Source: Nitrospirota bacterium (GTDB lineage Bacteria > Nitrospirota > Thermodesulfovibrionia > Thermodesulfovibrionales > JdFR-88). From it: a DNA stretch of 64,000 bases. A model generated the notes under the pieces. The model made no database searches and was not told where the DNA came from. It saw only the letters and a list, made by a program, of their open reading frames with translations. The stretch is from the NCBI GenBank assembly GCA_014874185.1, contig JACWAF010000041.1:1-64000 (forward strand), in the 5' to 3' direction. Shown here in pieces: positions 34,473 to 43,994 of this stretch; within the stretch, counting starts at the first letter, position 1; the number at the start of each line of letters is the position of its first letter. The position numbers and the translations under genes are program-made.

Positions 34473-35240
34473 CTATCCGAACCTCCCGGTTATGTAGTCC
34501 TCGGTCATCCTCTCCCCAGGGGCGGTGAAAATCTTCTCCGTGCGGTCGAACTCTATAAGCTCTCCAAGCATCAGGAAGCCCGTCCATTCCGACACCCTTG
34601 CCGCCTGCTGCAGGTTATGGGTCACGATGATTATAGTAACATTCTTTTTCAATTCTTCAAGCAGTTCCTCTATTTTGGCCGTGGATATGGGGTCCAGGGC
34701 CGAGGTGGGCTCGTCGAAGAGAAGGGCCTCGGGTTCCACGGCAAGGGCGCGGGCTATGACAAGCCTCTGCTGCTGGCCGCCCGAGAGGGCGTAAGCGCTC
34801 TGGTGCAGCTTGTCCTTCACCTCTTCCCAGATCGCGGCCTGCTTCAGGGCGTGCTCCACCATCTCCGACAGGACCGACTTCTTCCTTACCCCCCGCAGCT
34901 TGAGGCCGTAGGCGATGTTGTCGAAGATGGACATGGGAAAGGGCGTTGGCTTCTGGAAGACCATGCCTATGCGGCTGCGGAGGTCTATGAGGTCCACGTC
35001 CTTCGAAAGGATGTTCTTCTCCTGGAATATTATCTCGCCCTCGTAGCGGTTTCCGGGATAGAGGTCGTGCATGCGGTTGAAGCAGCGCAGAAGCGTGGTC
35101 TTGCCGCATCCCGATGGCCCTATCAGGGCGGTAACGGAGTCCTTGTATATGTCAAGGTTGATGTTCTCCAGCGCCATATGGTTTCCGGAATAATAAAAGT
35201 TCAGGTTTTTTACGCTGATGTCAATGTTCATTTTTTCCAT
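34473..35240 (-). CDS. pstB: Phosphate ABC transporter ATP-binding protein
   Basis: This 255-aa ABC ATPase has Walker [10 protein letters not shown], signature LSGGQQQR, Walker [14 protein letters not shown] and a switch His (VTHNLQQ). The PstB-specific stretch [16 protein letters not shown] is present. It powers phosphate uptake at the inner membrane. It overlaps pstA by 20 nt. A second ATG 9 nt inside (35231) is an equally good start. Confidence 0.95.
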   Translation of the reverse strand: MEKMNIDISVKNLNFYYSGNHMALENINLDIYKDSVTALIGPSGCGKTTLLRCFNRMHDLYPGNRYEGEIIFQEKNILSKDVDLIDLRSRIGMVFQKPTPFPMSIFDNIAYGLKLRGVRKKSVLSEMVEHALKQAAIWEEVKDKLHQSAYALSGGQQQRLVIARALAVEPEALLFDEPTSALDPISTAKIEELLEELKKNVTIIIVTHNLQQAARVSEWTGFLMLGELIEFDRTEKIFTAPGERMTEDYITGRFG

Positions 35241-36072
35241 ATCTGAGCTTGATAAAGATCCTTCCTGTTATGGTAACCGCCAGTATGAAAAGGGTAATCA
35301 CCAGGGCCGCCGCCCAGGCCTGCGCGTGCCAGTCATCGTAGGGCCCCATGGCGTACTGGAAGATTGTGACCGTGAGAGAGGAGATAGGCTGCTTCATGTC
35401 CAGGGAGAAAAACGAGTTGTTGAACGAAGTGAACAGCAGGGGCGCGGTCTCGCCCGCCACCCTGGCTATTGAAAGCAGTATGCCCGTAAAGATGCCCGTT
35501 ATGGCCCCCCGGTACACAACCTGTATTATCACCTTGTAATAAGGCGCGCCCAGGGCGAAGGCGGCCTCCCGGAGCGTCCACGGCACCAGCGTGAGCATGT
35601 CCTCCGTCGTCCGGAGGACGACCGGTATCATTATCACGGCCAGGGCAACCGAACCCGCCCAGCCGTTGAAGTGCCCCAGCGGCTTCACCATCATGGCGTA
35701 GATGAAAGTGCCTATCACTATGGAGGGCACGCTGACCATTATGTCCGAGAGGACGCTTATAATGCGCGAGACCCTTTTACCCCTGGCGTATTCGGCCAGA
35801 AAAGTGCCCCCCAGCACGCCCGCCGGTACGCCCATAAAGACGGCGAAGACCGTTATCAGCAGCTGGCCCACGAATGCGTTCCGGAGGCCGCCCCCCGTCT
35901 CGCCCGCCGGGGCCGGGTCGTTCAGGAACAGGGAGGGCCTGATAGCGTGGAAGCCGTGTATCAACACGTCTGCCAGGATGAAGACAAGCCAGAAAAGCCC
36001 CACCATCGCGGCCAGCCCGCTCAGGGAGAGGGCGATATAACCCTCGATCTTCCGGACCGTCTGCCTTCTCAT
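35221..36072 (-). CDS. pstA: Phosphate ABC transporter permease PstA
   Basis: This 283-aa membrane protein has six helices. The permease signature is [19 protein letters not shown] with the EAA-loop stretch [11 protein letters not shown]. The start at 36072 overlaps the pstC stop by 4 nt (ATGA). The frame stays open upstream only as an out-of-frame shadow of pstC and was not included. Confidence 0.94.
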   Translation of the reverse strand: MRRQTVRKIEGYIALSLSGLAAMVGLFWLVFILADVLIHGFHAIRPSLFLNDPAPAGETGGGLRNAFVGQLLITVFAVFMGVPAGVLGGTFLAEYARGKRVSRIISVLSDIMVSVPSIVIGTFIYAMMVKPLGHFNGWAGSVALAVIMIPVVLRTTEDMLTLVPWTLREAAFALGAPYYKVIIQVVYRGAITGIFTGILLSIARVAGETAPLLFTSFNNSFFSLDMKQPISSLTVTIFQYAMGPYDDWHAQAWAAALVITLFILAVTITGRIFIKLRYGKNEH

Positions 36073-37112
36073 CTGGCCACCACGCTCTTTCCCCTCCTTA
36101 TCAGGAAGTACTTGGCAACCCCAAGCACGATGAAGCTCAGGGCGAACAGGATGAGGGCAAGATAGAAGAGCGAGGAGAGATAGAGGTCTGTGTCGGCCTC
36201 GGTGAACTCGTTCGCCAGTGTCACCGTGATGGTGGCCGCGGCATCCAGAAGCGAATGCGTTATCTGGTGGTTGTTGCCCAGGACGAAGGCAACCGCCATG
36301 GTCTCGCCAAGGGCCCGGCCCAGAGAGAGCACCGCCCCGCCGAATACGCCCAGCTTCGAATAGGGCAGGACCACATTCTTCACCACTTCCCACCTGGTTG
36401 CGCCAACCGCATAGGCGGACTCTTTCACTATGGAAGGGGTGAGGTTGAAGGAATCGCGCGCGATGCTGGCCGTGAAGGGGATTATCATGATGCTCAGTAT
36501 CAGGCTTGCCGTGAGGAGGTCTATCCCCATCGGAGTGCCTTCCAGGAGATAAGAGAAACCGGGCAGCCTGCCGATGGTGTTCTGCAGGAAGGGCTCTATA
36601 TGTTCGCCCATAAGCGGGGCCAGGGTGAAGAGCCCCCACATGCCGTAGATTATGCTGGGGATAGCGGCAAGGAGCTCTATGGCCGTGCCGATGGGGCCTT
36701 TTAGAAAGCTTGGGGCGATCTCGGTTATGAAAATGGCAATACCTACGGCGACCGGCAGGGCGAATATGAGCGAGAGGATTGTGGTTACGGCCGTGCCGTA
36801 GAGGTTTGTGGCCGCGCCGAAGGCCCCTGTCACCGGGTTCCAGGCGGTTGAAAAGATGAACTTAACGAAGCCGAAGGTCCTTATGGCCAGCGAGGACTCC
36901 CTCACGAGCACGTAAAAGATGCCCGCAACCAGAAAGACTATCAGCAGGGCCGCCAGCCCGGTTAGGACCTGGAAGAGCATGTCTGCCGGATTTTTTTTAA
37001 ACAAAAGCAAGCGCAGCCTTGATACCCCCTTGATCACCTGCAATGAAAAAACCAGGGGACGGGCATATGATAACCTGCCCGTCCCTTCCTTTTCAATGAT
37101 GGTCGTTTTCAA
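36069..37112 (-). CDS. pstC: Phosphate ABC transporter permease PstC
   Basis: This 347-aa protein has about six helices and a long N-terminal cytoplasmic stretch before the first helix (about 48-70). Typical segments are AAIPSIIYGMWGLF, ESAYAVGATRWEVVKNVVLP and GRALGETMAVAFVLGN, the last two forming the EAA region. It pairs with PstA as the channel. It begins 2 nt after pstS. Confidence 0.94.
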   Translation of the reverse strand: MKTTIIEKEGTGRLSYARPLVFSLQVIKGVSRLRLLLFKKNPADMLFQVLTGLAALLIVFLVAGIFYVLVRESSLAIRTFGFVKFIFSTAWNPVTGAFGAATNLYGTAVTTILSLIFALPVAVGIAIFITEIAPSFLKGPIGTAIELLAAIPSIIYGMWGLFTLAPLMGEHIEPFLQNTIGRLPGFSYLLEGTPMGIDLLTASLILSIMIIPFTASIARDSFNLTPSIVKESAYAVGATRWEVVKNVVLPYSKLGVFGGAVLSLGRALGETMAVAFVLGNNHQITHSLLDAAATITVTLANEFTEADTDLYLSSLFYLALILFALSFIVLGVAKYFLIRRGKSVVAR

Positions 37113-37114
37113 CT

Positions 37115-38131
37115 CTAATAGATGCCGTTGGCCTTCCAGTAAGCGCGTATCTTATTTTTCAGCCCAGCCGGAAGAGGCACGTACGCAAGCCTCTCGGCTG
37201 CGGCGTCTCCGTTTTTATAGGCCCAGTCGAAGAAGCGAGCGACTTTTTGATTGGACTGAGGCAGGTCTTTTGAAAAAAGGATGAAAGTGGCCCCTGCAAT
37301 CGGCCATGAGGTCTTGCCGGGGGAGTTCACGAGCCACAGGTCAAAGTCATTACGCGGGCTGAAATCCGCCTTGGCCGCCGCGTCCTTGAAACTCTGGAAA
37401 GTGGGCGCCACGTAGCGGCCATCCCGGTTTTTCATAAGCGTATAGGCCATTTTTTCCTGCAGGATGTAGGCGAACTCCACATAGCCGATCGAATAGGGGA
37501 GCCTTTTTACGTAATTGGCGACGCCCTCGCTCCCCTTGCCGCCGATGCCTACCGGCCACTTTACGGCAGTCCCGGCGCCCACTTTGCTCTTCCATTCGGG
37601 GGATATTTCGCTAAGGTAAGTGGTGAAAATCGCGGTCGTTCCGGAGCCTTCGGACCTGTGGACGACGGTGATTTCATGATGGGGCAGACCGAGTCCGGCG
37701 TTAAGGGCCTTTATCTTCGGGTCATCCCAGTATTTGATCTCTCCCAGATAGATTTTGGCAAGGGCGTCCGAATCAAGCTTCATCCGGCCCGCCCCGATGC
37801 CGGGTATGTTTACTACGGGCACGACGCCCCCGATAACGGTGGGGAACTGGAGCAGATGGAATTTTCTTAGCTCCGCGGGGGTCAAGGGCGCATCCGATGC
37901 GCCAAAATCAACGGTTTTGTTTTTAATCTGCTGGATGCCCCCTCCCGAACCAATCGACTGGTAATTGAGCTGCGTATTTGCTACCCGGCTGTAAGTATAT
38001 GCCCATGCCGAGTAGATCGGAAAGGCAAAGGTGGAACCGGCCCCGTTCAGGGTCTCCGCGGCCTGCGCCGCGCCCAACCCGAAGAACGCTATCAGGGCGA
38101 TCATCGCGGTTATCTTCAGAAGCTTGTTCAT
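37115..38131 (-). CDS. pstS: Periplasmic phosphate-binding protein
   Basis: This 338-aa protein has a signal peptide (MNKLLKITAMIALIAFFGLGAAQA) followed by the PstS start ETLNGAGSTFAFPIYSAW. Phosphate-site segments QSIGSGGGIQQI, DFGASDAPLT and HRSEGSGTTAIF are in place. It captures phosphate for PstCAB. AAGGAGG precedes the ATG. A Pho box and -10 lie just upstream, so it is the PhoB-controlled first gene of pstSCAB-phoU. Confidence 0.96.
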   Translation of the reverse strand: MNKLLKITAMIALIAFFGLGAAQAAETLNGAGSTFAFPIYSAWAYTYSRVANTQLNYQSIGSGGGIQQIKNKTVDFGASDAPLTPAELRKFHLLQFPTVIGGVVPVVNIPGIGAGRMKLDSDALAKIYLGEIKYWDDPKIKALNAGLGLPHHEITVVHRSEGSGTTAIFTTYLSEISPEWKSKVGAGTAVKWPVGIGGKGSEGVANYVKRLPYSIGYVEFAYILQEKMAYTLMKNRDGRYVAPTFQSFKDAAAKADFSPRNDFDLWLVNSPGKTSWPIAGATFILFSKDLPQSNQKVARFFDWAYKNGDAAAERLAYVPLPAGLKNKIRAYWKANGIY

Positions 38132-38162
38132 TCATCCTCCTTGTTCAGGTATTGATGCAATG

Positions 38163-38196
38163 ATTATATGGGGGAAATGTTACAGGAGTATTACGG
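38163..38196 (-). promoter_or_regulatory. Pho box and -10 of the pstSCAB-phoU operon
   Basis: On the minus strand CCGTAAT-ACTC-CTGTAAC (38196-38179) matches the two 7-bp direct half-sites with a 4-bp spacer of the PhoB consensus (CTGTCAT-N4-CTGTCAY). Ten nt downstream is a perfect TATAAT (38168-38163), the spacing at which a Pho box replaces a -35. phoR ends at 38210 and pstS starts at 38131. Confidence 0.8.
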
Positions 38197-38209
38197 GAGG
38201 GTTAAGATT

Positions 38210-39472
38210 TCAGGTCTCCGGGATCAGCAGCTTTACAGTCGTGCCCTTGCCCACGTCGCTGTCGATGCTCATCTTCCAGCCCTGGGCCAGGATGAGGTGC
38301 TTTACTATGGCCAGCCCCAGCCCGGTGCCCCCCAGCTGGCGCGAGCGCGAGGCGTCAACCCTGAAGAACCTCTCTCCAAGCCTGGAGAGGTACTTCCGGG
38401 GCACCCCGATGCCGGTGTCTTCGACGCTGAGCATGCACTCAAGCCCCTCTATCCTCCTGGCCCTGACCACCACCCCGCCTTTTTCGGTGTACTTGATTGC
38501 GTTGTCCAGGAGGTTGGAGAGTATCTGGAAGAGGCGCTCGGGGTCGGCATCTATCTCCACGCACTCGTCCCGTATGTCTTTTTTGATGTAAAGCCCCTTC
38601 CGGGATGCCTGTTCCCTGAAGACATCGACGGCCTCGTTGACGGACTTTTCCAGGGATATCTTCCGCTTTTCAAGGGGCACCGCGCCGAACTCTATCTTGG
38701 ACAGGACGATAAGGTCTTTTATCAGCCTTTCCATCCTCTCGGCCTGAAATTTTATCGTGTTCAGGAATTTAACCGCATCTTCCCTGTTCTCCAGGGCGCC
38801 GTCCAGGAGTGTCTCGGTAAAACCCTTTATGGCGGTCACCGGGGTCTGAAGCTCGTGCGAGACGTTCGCAACGAAGTCCCGCCTTATGATATCTATCTTT
38901 TTCTGGGCCGTTATGTCCCTGAAGACGATTACAGCGCCCGTGTATCTTTCCCCGGCGTCCAGAAGGGGCGTGGCCAGCCCTTCAATGTACCTGTCCTCCG
39001 GATGCATGTAGATGACATCCGTCTTGGGCGTCTTCTCAAGCCTGGCCGACAATACCAGAGGGCCCATCTGGGGTACGCTCATGGACTCCGGGAGGGTCCT
39101 GCCCGAAAGGTCAGCGCCTCTTACATGGAACATCTTCTGGAAGGTCCCGTTCAGTGTGCGCACCCGGTCTTTTGAATCGAGCACGGCGATTCCGTCGGGG
39201 ATGCTTTCCAGCATGGTATCCAGCCTTTTTGCAAGCTCCTGGGCCGCCCCGGCCGTCTCTTCGAGGCTTGAGGCAAGCACGCTCAGATTGCTCACGATTT
39301 TCGAATACCCGGAATCGCCTTTCAGGTATAATCGCCGGCCAAGGTCTCCACTTACAAGCTCGCCGGTGAATGACTCTATCTCCTTCATCCGCCTATAGGC
39401 AACAAAACCCCGCACTGCCAGATAGAGGGCAGCCAGGGCAATTATCAGCAATACGCCCTGCTCAAATATCAA
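38210..39472 (-). CDS. phoR: Phosphate-regulon sensor histidine kinase PhoR
   Basis: This 420-aa protein has one N-terminal transmembrane segment, a short HAMP-like linker and a PAS domain (about 83-185). HisKA follows (H-box ANVSHELQTPVTAIKG), then HATPase (NLLDNAIKY, GGTGLGLAIVKH). PhoR without a large periplasmic domain senses phosphate through Pst and PhoU. It follows phoB with no gap and lies next to pst, so the name is well supported. Confidence 0.9.
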   Translation of the reverse strand: MIFEQGVLLIIALAALYLAVRGFVAYRRMKEIESFTGELVSGDLGRRLYLKGDSGYSKIVSNLSVLASSLEETAGAAQELAKRLDTMLESIPDGIAVLDSKDRVRTLNGTFQKMFHVRGADLSGRTLPESMSVPQMGPLVLSARLEKTPKTDVIYMHPEDRYIEGLATPLLDAGERYTGAVIVFRDITAQKKIDIIRRDFVANVSHELQTPVTAIKGFTETLLDGALENREDAVKFLNTIKFQAERMERLIKDLIVLSKIEFGAVPLEKRKISLEKSVNEAVDVFREQASRKGLYIKKDIRDECVEIDADPERLFQILSNLLDNAIKYTEKGGVVVRARRIEGLECMLSVEDTGIGVPRKYLSRLGERFFRVDASRSRQLGGTGLGLAIVKHLILAQGWKMSIDSDVGKGTTVKLLIPET

Positions 39473-40186
39473 TCAGCCGTGGACCTCCGTACTGAAATAA
39501 TATCCCACTCCCCTCCTGGTGAGGATGTACTTGGGGCGGGAGGGGTCGTCCTCTATCTTCTCCCTCAGCCTGCGCACGTGCACGTCCACGGTACGGGGCT
39601 CTACAAACGCATCGCCTCCCCAGACGGCATCCAGGAGGAAGTCCCTGCCGAAGACCTTACCGGGCCTCTCCGCAAGATATCTTAGCAGCTTGAACTCCAC
39701 CGCGCTAAGCTCGATGTTTTTTTGGTTCTTGGCAACCACGAACCTTTCAGTGTCGATTTCCAGGGGGCCGGCCTTAATCACGGCGGATGGAGCGGGTTCG
39801 GCCCGTTTGGGTCCGGTGCGCCTCAGCACCGCCTTCACCCTGGCCACAAGTTCCCGCGGGCTGAATGGCTTCACCACGTAATCGTCCGCGCCCAGTTCAA
39901 GCCCCAGCACCCTGTCCATTTCTTCTGAGCGCGCGGTGAGCATTATTATGGGAATGGCCGAGAGATTGCTGTCCGATTTAATGGCCCTGCATACCTCGAA
40001 ACCGTCCAGCCCTGGCAGCATCAGGTCCAGTATTATAATGTCGAATTTCCCCTTGCGCGCCTTTTCAAGCCCTTCCCATCCGCCATAGGCGCTTTCACTG
40101 AGGAACCCGCCTTTTTTGAGGTTGTAGGCTATCAGCTCGTTTATGTCCTTTTCGTCCTCTACAACCAGTACTTTTCTGCCTTCCAT
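39473..40186 (-). CDS. phoB: Phosphate-regulon response regulator PhoB
   Basis: This is an OmpR/PhoB-family regulator (237 aa). The receiver has phospho-Asp D54 (IILDLMLPG) and Lys in VVKPFSPREL. The winged-helix domain includes EFKLLRYLAERPG and VDVHVRRLREKIE. It is predicted to bind the Pho box upstream of pstS. It is the first gene of phoBR, adjacent to pstSCAB-phoU. Confidence 0.93.
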   Translation of the reverse strand: MEGRKVLVVEDEKDINELIAYNLKKGGFLSESAYGGWEGLEKARKGKFDIIILDLMLPGLDGFEVCRAIKSDSNLSAIPIIMLTARSEEMDRVLGLELGADDYVVKPFSPRELVARVKAVLRRTGPKRAEPAPSAVIKAGPLEIDTERFVVAKNQKNIELSAVEFKLLRYLAERPGKVFGRDFLLDAVWGGDAFVEPRTVDVHVRRLREKIEDDPSRPKYILTRRGVGYYFSTEVHG

Positions 40187-40408
40187 TAAAATAGCTTACT
40201 AGAAACCGAATCCGAATGGAAATCGGGCTGGAATATTGCAATACCACACAATAACCGGAAAATGTTTTAAAATAGATGAAAGAGAAGCAAATGAGACTCT
40301 CCGGGCTGGTCCCCTGTCCGGTTCACGGTTCCAGGCGGAACCGAAATCTCCGAAGTTTTCCAATGTCTGCAAAGGCGCGTGGTTGCGCGATTTTTCGACA
40401 GAAGCTTG

Positions 40409-40438
40409 TTGACATTTCTCTGAACGAGAGAGTATGAT
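40409..40438 (+). promoter_or_regulatory. Sigma70-type promoter of clpC
   Basis: TTGACA (40409-40414) and TATGAT (40433-40438) are spaced by 18 nt. Transcription would start near 40445, leaving a 30-nt leader with GGAAGG before the clpC ATG. No CIRCE or CtsR operator was recognised. Confidence 0.65.
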
Positions 40439-40476
40439 TTTTTTAGGAAGTAAGATAAAAGGAAGGTCCGTAAAAG

Positions 40477-42915
40477 ATGTTTGAGAAATTCACCGAAAGA
40501 GGAAGAAAGATAATCATCTACGCCAAGGAAGAGGCGGAAAAAAGGCAGAATGATTATCTCGGAACCGAACACCTGCTCCTGGCGCTGTTGCGCGAAGAGG
40601 ACTCCCTCCCTGTCGTAATACTGAAGAAGATGGGGCTTTCCACTGAAGAGTTGAAGCTCGAGGTGGAGAGGAACATTCCGGCGGGCACAAGCGTCCTTAC
40701 ATTCAGCGATGTGCCTTTTACGCCGCGTGCAAAGAAAGTATTGGAACTTGCGGTCGAGGAAGCAAGGCTCCTCGGCCATAATTATATAGGAAGCGAACAC
40801 CTGCTGCTTGGACTCATAAGGGAAGAGGAAGGGATTGCCGGCAAGATACTGAGGAGCTTCGGCGCGAACCTCCTTGGTGCGCGGCAGCTTACGATAAATC
40901 TCTCAATGAAGGCTTACACCCAGCCCAAGGAGAAAAAGAGCACCACTCCCGCCCTGGACGAGTTCGGGCGCGACCTCACCCAGATGGCCCGCGAAAGCAA
41001 GCTGGACCCGGTCGTGGGCAGGGAAGACGAGATAGAGCGCATAATGCAGATACTGGGGCGCAGGATAAAGAACAACCCCGCCATTATCGGCGAGCCCGGC
41101 GTCGGGAAGACCGCGATAGTGGAGGGCCTGGCCCAGAGCATAGTGGCCGGGGACGTGCCGGAGAACCTGCTTGGCAAAAGGATTGTAGGTCTTGACCTTG
41201 GCGCGCTTATCGCGGGCACCAAGTACAGGGGCCAGTTCGAGGAACGCCTTAAGGTCGTAATGAAGGAGATCGTCCAGACCGACAACGTGATACTCTTCAT
41301 AGACGAGTTTCACACGATAATCGGCGCGGGCGCGGCCGAGGGCTCGGTTGACGCCTCCAGCATGCTGAAACCCGCCCTGTCCAGGGGCGAGATCCAGTGC
41401 ATCGGCGCCACTACCCCGAACGAGTACAGAAAATATATCGAGAAAGACGGCGCGCTTGAGAGAAGGTTCCAGCCCGTCCTGATAAATCCGCCGCAGATGG
41501 AAGAGGCGATAAACATCCTCAAAGGGCTCTCCAACAGGTACGAGTCCCACCACAGGGTGAAGTACACGGATGACGCCCTCTCCAGCGCGGTGAAGCTCTC
41601 CGAGAGGTACATAACGGACAGGTTCCTCCCGGACAAGGCCATCGACGTCATAGACGAGACCGGCTCCAGGCTGAGGCTGAAGAGGTACATCCCACCGGCC
41701 GAGCTGAAAGAGCTGGAAGAGGACCTGGCGAGGATAACAAAGGAAAAGAACCTTTACGTTAGGCTCCACGACCTCGAAAAGGCCGCCTCGCTGCGCACCG
41801 AAGAGGAGCGGCTGAAGAGGCTTTACGACCAGTTGAAGACCCAGTGGAGGGCCAACCTCCAGAAAGAGATACCCGTGGTAGGCGAGGACGACGTGGCCTA
41901 CACGGTGGCCAAGATGACGGGCATCCCCCTTGTGAAGCTTGAGGAGAAGGAGTCCGAAAAGCTCCTCAGGATGGAGGACGACCTCCATAAAAGGATAATC
42001 GCCCAGGACGAGGCCATAAAGGTCATCTCCAGGGCGATAAGGAGGTCCAGGGCGGGCCTCAAAAGCAGGCGCAAGCCGATAGGCTCCTTCTTCTTCCTTG
42101 GGCCGACGGGCGTAGGGAAAACGGAGCTTGCAAAAGCCCTGGCGGAGTTCATGTTCAACGACGAGAACGCGCTTGTCAAGATAGACATGTCCGAGTACAT
42201 GGAGAGGTTCAACGTCTCCAGGCTTACGGGAGCGCCGCCCGGCTACGTGGGATACGAGGAAGGCGGGCAGCTTACCGAGAAGATCAGGAAGCGCCCGTAT
42301 TCCGTGGTCCTCTTCGACGAGATCGAGAAGGCGCACCCGGACGTGTTCAACATCCTCCTGCAGGTGCTGGACGAGGGCGTGCTCACGGACAGCTTCGGCA
42401 GAAAGGTGGACTTCAAAAACACGGTCATAATAATGACCTCCAACCTGGGGGCGAGGTTCATAGAAAAAGGGACGCCGCTCGGTTTCCAGGCGGAATCAAC
42501 GATGGCCGCTTACCAGAAGATAAAGGACAACGTCCTTAACGAGCTGAAGAGGACCTTCAACCCAGAGTTCCTGAACAGGGTTGACGAGACGGTGGTCTTC
42601 CATCCCCTGGAGAAGGAACACCTCTTCCAGATAATAGACCTGCTGGTCTCCGAGACCAACAGGCAGCTCATAGAACAGGAGCTGATAATCGAGGTTTCCC
42701 CCGAGGTAAAGGATTACCTGGTGGAGAAGTATTTCCAGCCCACTTACGGCGCGAGGCCCATGAGACGGGCCGTCCAGAAGGAGATCGAAGACCCGCTCTC
42801 CGAGGAGATCCTGAAAGGCCGCTTCAAGGAAGGCACGAAGATAAAGGTCGTGCTGGAAGGCGGAGTCCCCGCCTTCGTACCGGCCCAGGAAGAACTGTTA
42901 AGCGGGGTCAACTAG
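40477..42915 (+). CDS. clpC: ATP-dependent Clp protease ATPase subunit ClpC
   Basis: This AAA+ unfoldase (812 aa) feeds ClpP. Two Clp N repeats (about 5-145) are followed by D1 with Walker A GEPGVGKT (about 206) and a UVR/M-domain (about 425-460). D2 has Walker [10 protein letters not shown] (about 543). The two Walker B motifs LFIDEFHT and [10 protein letters not shown] are intact. The M-domain marks it as ClpC rather than ClpA or ClpB. It is the first gene of a short operon with a thioredoxin lipoprotein. Confidence 0.96.
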   Translation: MFEKFTERGRKIIIYAKEEAEKRQNDYLGTEHLLLALLREEDSLPVVILKKMGLSTEELKLEVERNIPAGTSVLTFSDVPFTPRAKKVLELAVEEARLLGHNYIGSEHLLLGLIREEEGIAGKILRSFGANLLGARQLTINLSMKAYTQPKEKKSTTPALDEFGRDLTQMARESKLDPVVGREDEIERIMQILGRRIKNNPAIIGEPGVGKTAIVEGLAQSIVAGDVPENLLGKRIVGLDLGALIAGTKYRGQFEERLKVVMKEIVQTDNVILFIDEFHTIIGAGAAEGSVDASSMLKPALSRGEIQCIGATTPNEYRKYIEKDGALERRFQPVLINPPQMEEAINILKGLSNRYESHHRVKYTDDALSSAVKLSERYITDRFLPDKAIDVIDETGSRLRLKRYIPPAELKELEEDLARITKEKNLYVRLHDLEKAASLRTEEERLKRLYDQLKTQWRANLQKEIPVVGEDDVAYTVAKMTGIPLVKLEEKESEKLLRMEDDLHKRIIAQDEAIKVISRAIRRSRAGLKSRRKPIGSFFFLGPTGVGKTELAKALAEFMFNDENALVKIDMSEYMERFNVSRLTGAPPGYVGYEEGGQLTEKIRKRPYSVVLFDEIEKAHPDVFNILLQVLDEGVLTDSFGRKVDFKNTVIIMTSNLGARFIEKGTPLGFQAESTMAAYQKIKDNVLNELKRTFNPEFLNRVDETVVFHPLEKEHLFQIIDLLVSETNRQLIEQELIIEVSPEVKDYLVEKYFQPTYGARPMRRAVQKEIEDPLSEEILKGRFKEGTKIKVVLEGGVPAFVPAQEELLSGVN

Positions 42916-42919
42916 CAAA

Positions 42920-43435
42920 TTGAACCGGAAAGCGGCGGCGCTGGCGATTATACTGGCGCTGCCGCTTTTTTTATTATTCGCCTCCTGCCAGAAAAAGGAG
43001 GTCCTCGAACAGGGCAAACCCGCCCCCAATTTCAAGGTGCTGGACGTGAACGGGCAGACCGTAAGCCTCTCCAGCCTGAAGGGCTCCGTTGTGATCCTGA
43101 ATTTCTGGGCCACATGGTGCCCCCCGTGCAGGGAGGAGGTCCCGTCCCTGTCGTCCCTTTACAGCAGATTCAAGGGCAATCCGGATTTCAAACTTGTAAG
43201 CGTTGTTTATAATGACGACCCGGCGGGGGCGAGACAGTTCCTGGCGGCCAACCATTTCGATTTCCCGGTATATTCCGACCCCGGGGGAATGGCAGCCGTC
43301 CAGTATGGGCTGACTGGCGTGCCGGAGACATCCATAATCGATAAAAAGGGGATACTTCAGGGCCGGGTAATAGGCCCTATGGACTGGAATTCTCCCGAAG
43401 TCGTCTCCGATATCAATAACCTGCTAAGGGAATAA
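42920..43435 (+). CDS. TlpA/ResA-like thioredoxin lipoprotein
   Basis: This 171-aa protein starts (TTG) with a lipoprotein signal ending in the lipobox LFASC (Cys about 23). A periplasmic thioredoxin fold follows with WATWCPPCREE. The cis-Pro loop reads GVPETS. It reduces disulfides outside the cytoplasmic membrane, for example for cytochrome c maturation, which suits a genome with multihaem cytochromes. It lies 4 nt after clpC and has intact Cys, unlike the relative at 19496-20653. Confidence 0.88.
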   Translation: MNRKAAALAIILALPLFLLFASCQKKEVLEQGKPAPNFKVLDVNGQTVSLSSLKGSVVILNFWATWCPPCREEVPSLSSLYSRFKGNPDFKLVSVVYNDDPAGARQFLAANHFDFPVYSDPGGMAAVQYGLTGVPETSIIDKKGILQGRVIGPMDWNSPEVVSDINNLLRE

Positions 43436-43436
43436 A

Positions 43437-43994
43437 ATGGGCAGGCCGAGGCAATCCCCGGACCCGGCCCTCCTCTTCTGCGGCGCCCTTTTTTCAGACC
43501 CCGGCGCATATCTTAAAGCCAGAGGCGGTCTTGTAAAAAATTTCGGCCCCGTCTTCATGGAAACCGAAAGCTACAAATGGCATTCTTCCTATTACGAGGA
43601 GGAGCTGGGCTCCCCCGTCTTAAGGAGCTTTATTTTCTTTGAGGACCTGATAAGCCCGGAAGACATCGCGGATATAAAATTATTGACGAACGGGATGGAG
43701 GAGGAGCTTGCGGAAAACGGAAGGCGCACCGTGAACCTGGATCCCGGTTACATCGCGCTCTCCAAGATAGTGCTTGCCAGCACGAAGGAGTACGGGCACC
43801 GCATTTACCTGAAAAAAGGCGTCTATGCCGAGGTCACGATGCTTTACAGCCGCAGCGCAAACGATTTCAGGCCGCACGAATACACTTACAGGGACTTTTC
43901 GGACGGGAAGAACAGGGAGGCCTTCCTTGCGGCAAGGGATTTTTTAAAAACCAAAACTCTCTCTCTTAAAGATTTCGAAAAAAGCCCTGAATAG
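43437..43994 (+). CDS. DUF4416 family protein
   Basis: This 185-aa soluble protein has the family features KLLF-type start (PDPALLFCGALFSD), ETESYKWHSSYYEEELG, RRTVNLDPGYIALSK, and SRSANDFRPHEYTYRDF near the end. The function is unknown; it is common in Nitrospirota and related anaerobes. It starts 1 nt after the thioredoxin gene. Its last 51 nt overlap the convergent HD-GYP gene. Confidence 0.8.
   Translation: MGRPRQSPDPALLFCGALFSDPGAYLKARGGLVKNFGPVFMETESYKWHSSYYEEELGSPVLRSFIFFEDLISPEDIADIKLLTNGMEEELAENGRRTVNLDPGYIALSKIVLASTKEYGHRIYLKKGVYAEVTMLYSRSANDFRPHEYTYRDFSDGKNREAFLAARDFLKTKTLSLKDFEKSPE

Noticed and set aside
36073-36639. Upstream extension of the pstA frame
   Set aside because: It lies inside pstC in another frame; the ATGA overlap at 36072 gives the normal PstA start.
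40903-42336. Long open frame (about 477 codons) antisense to clpC
   Set aside because: It lies wholly inside the clpC coding sequence and has no ribosome site or recognisable domain.
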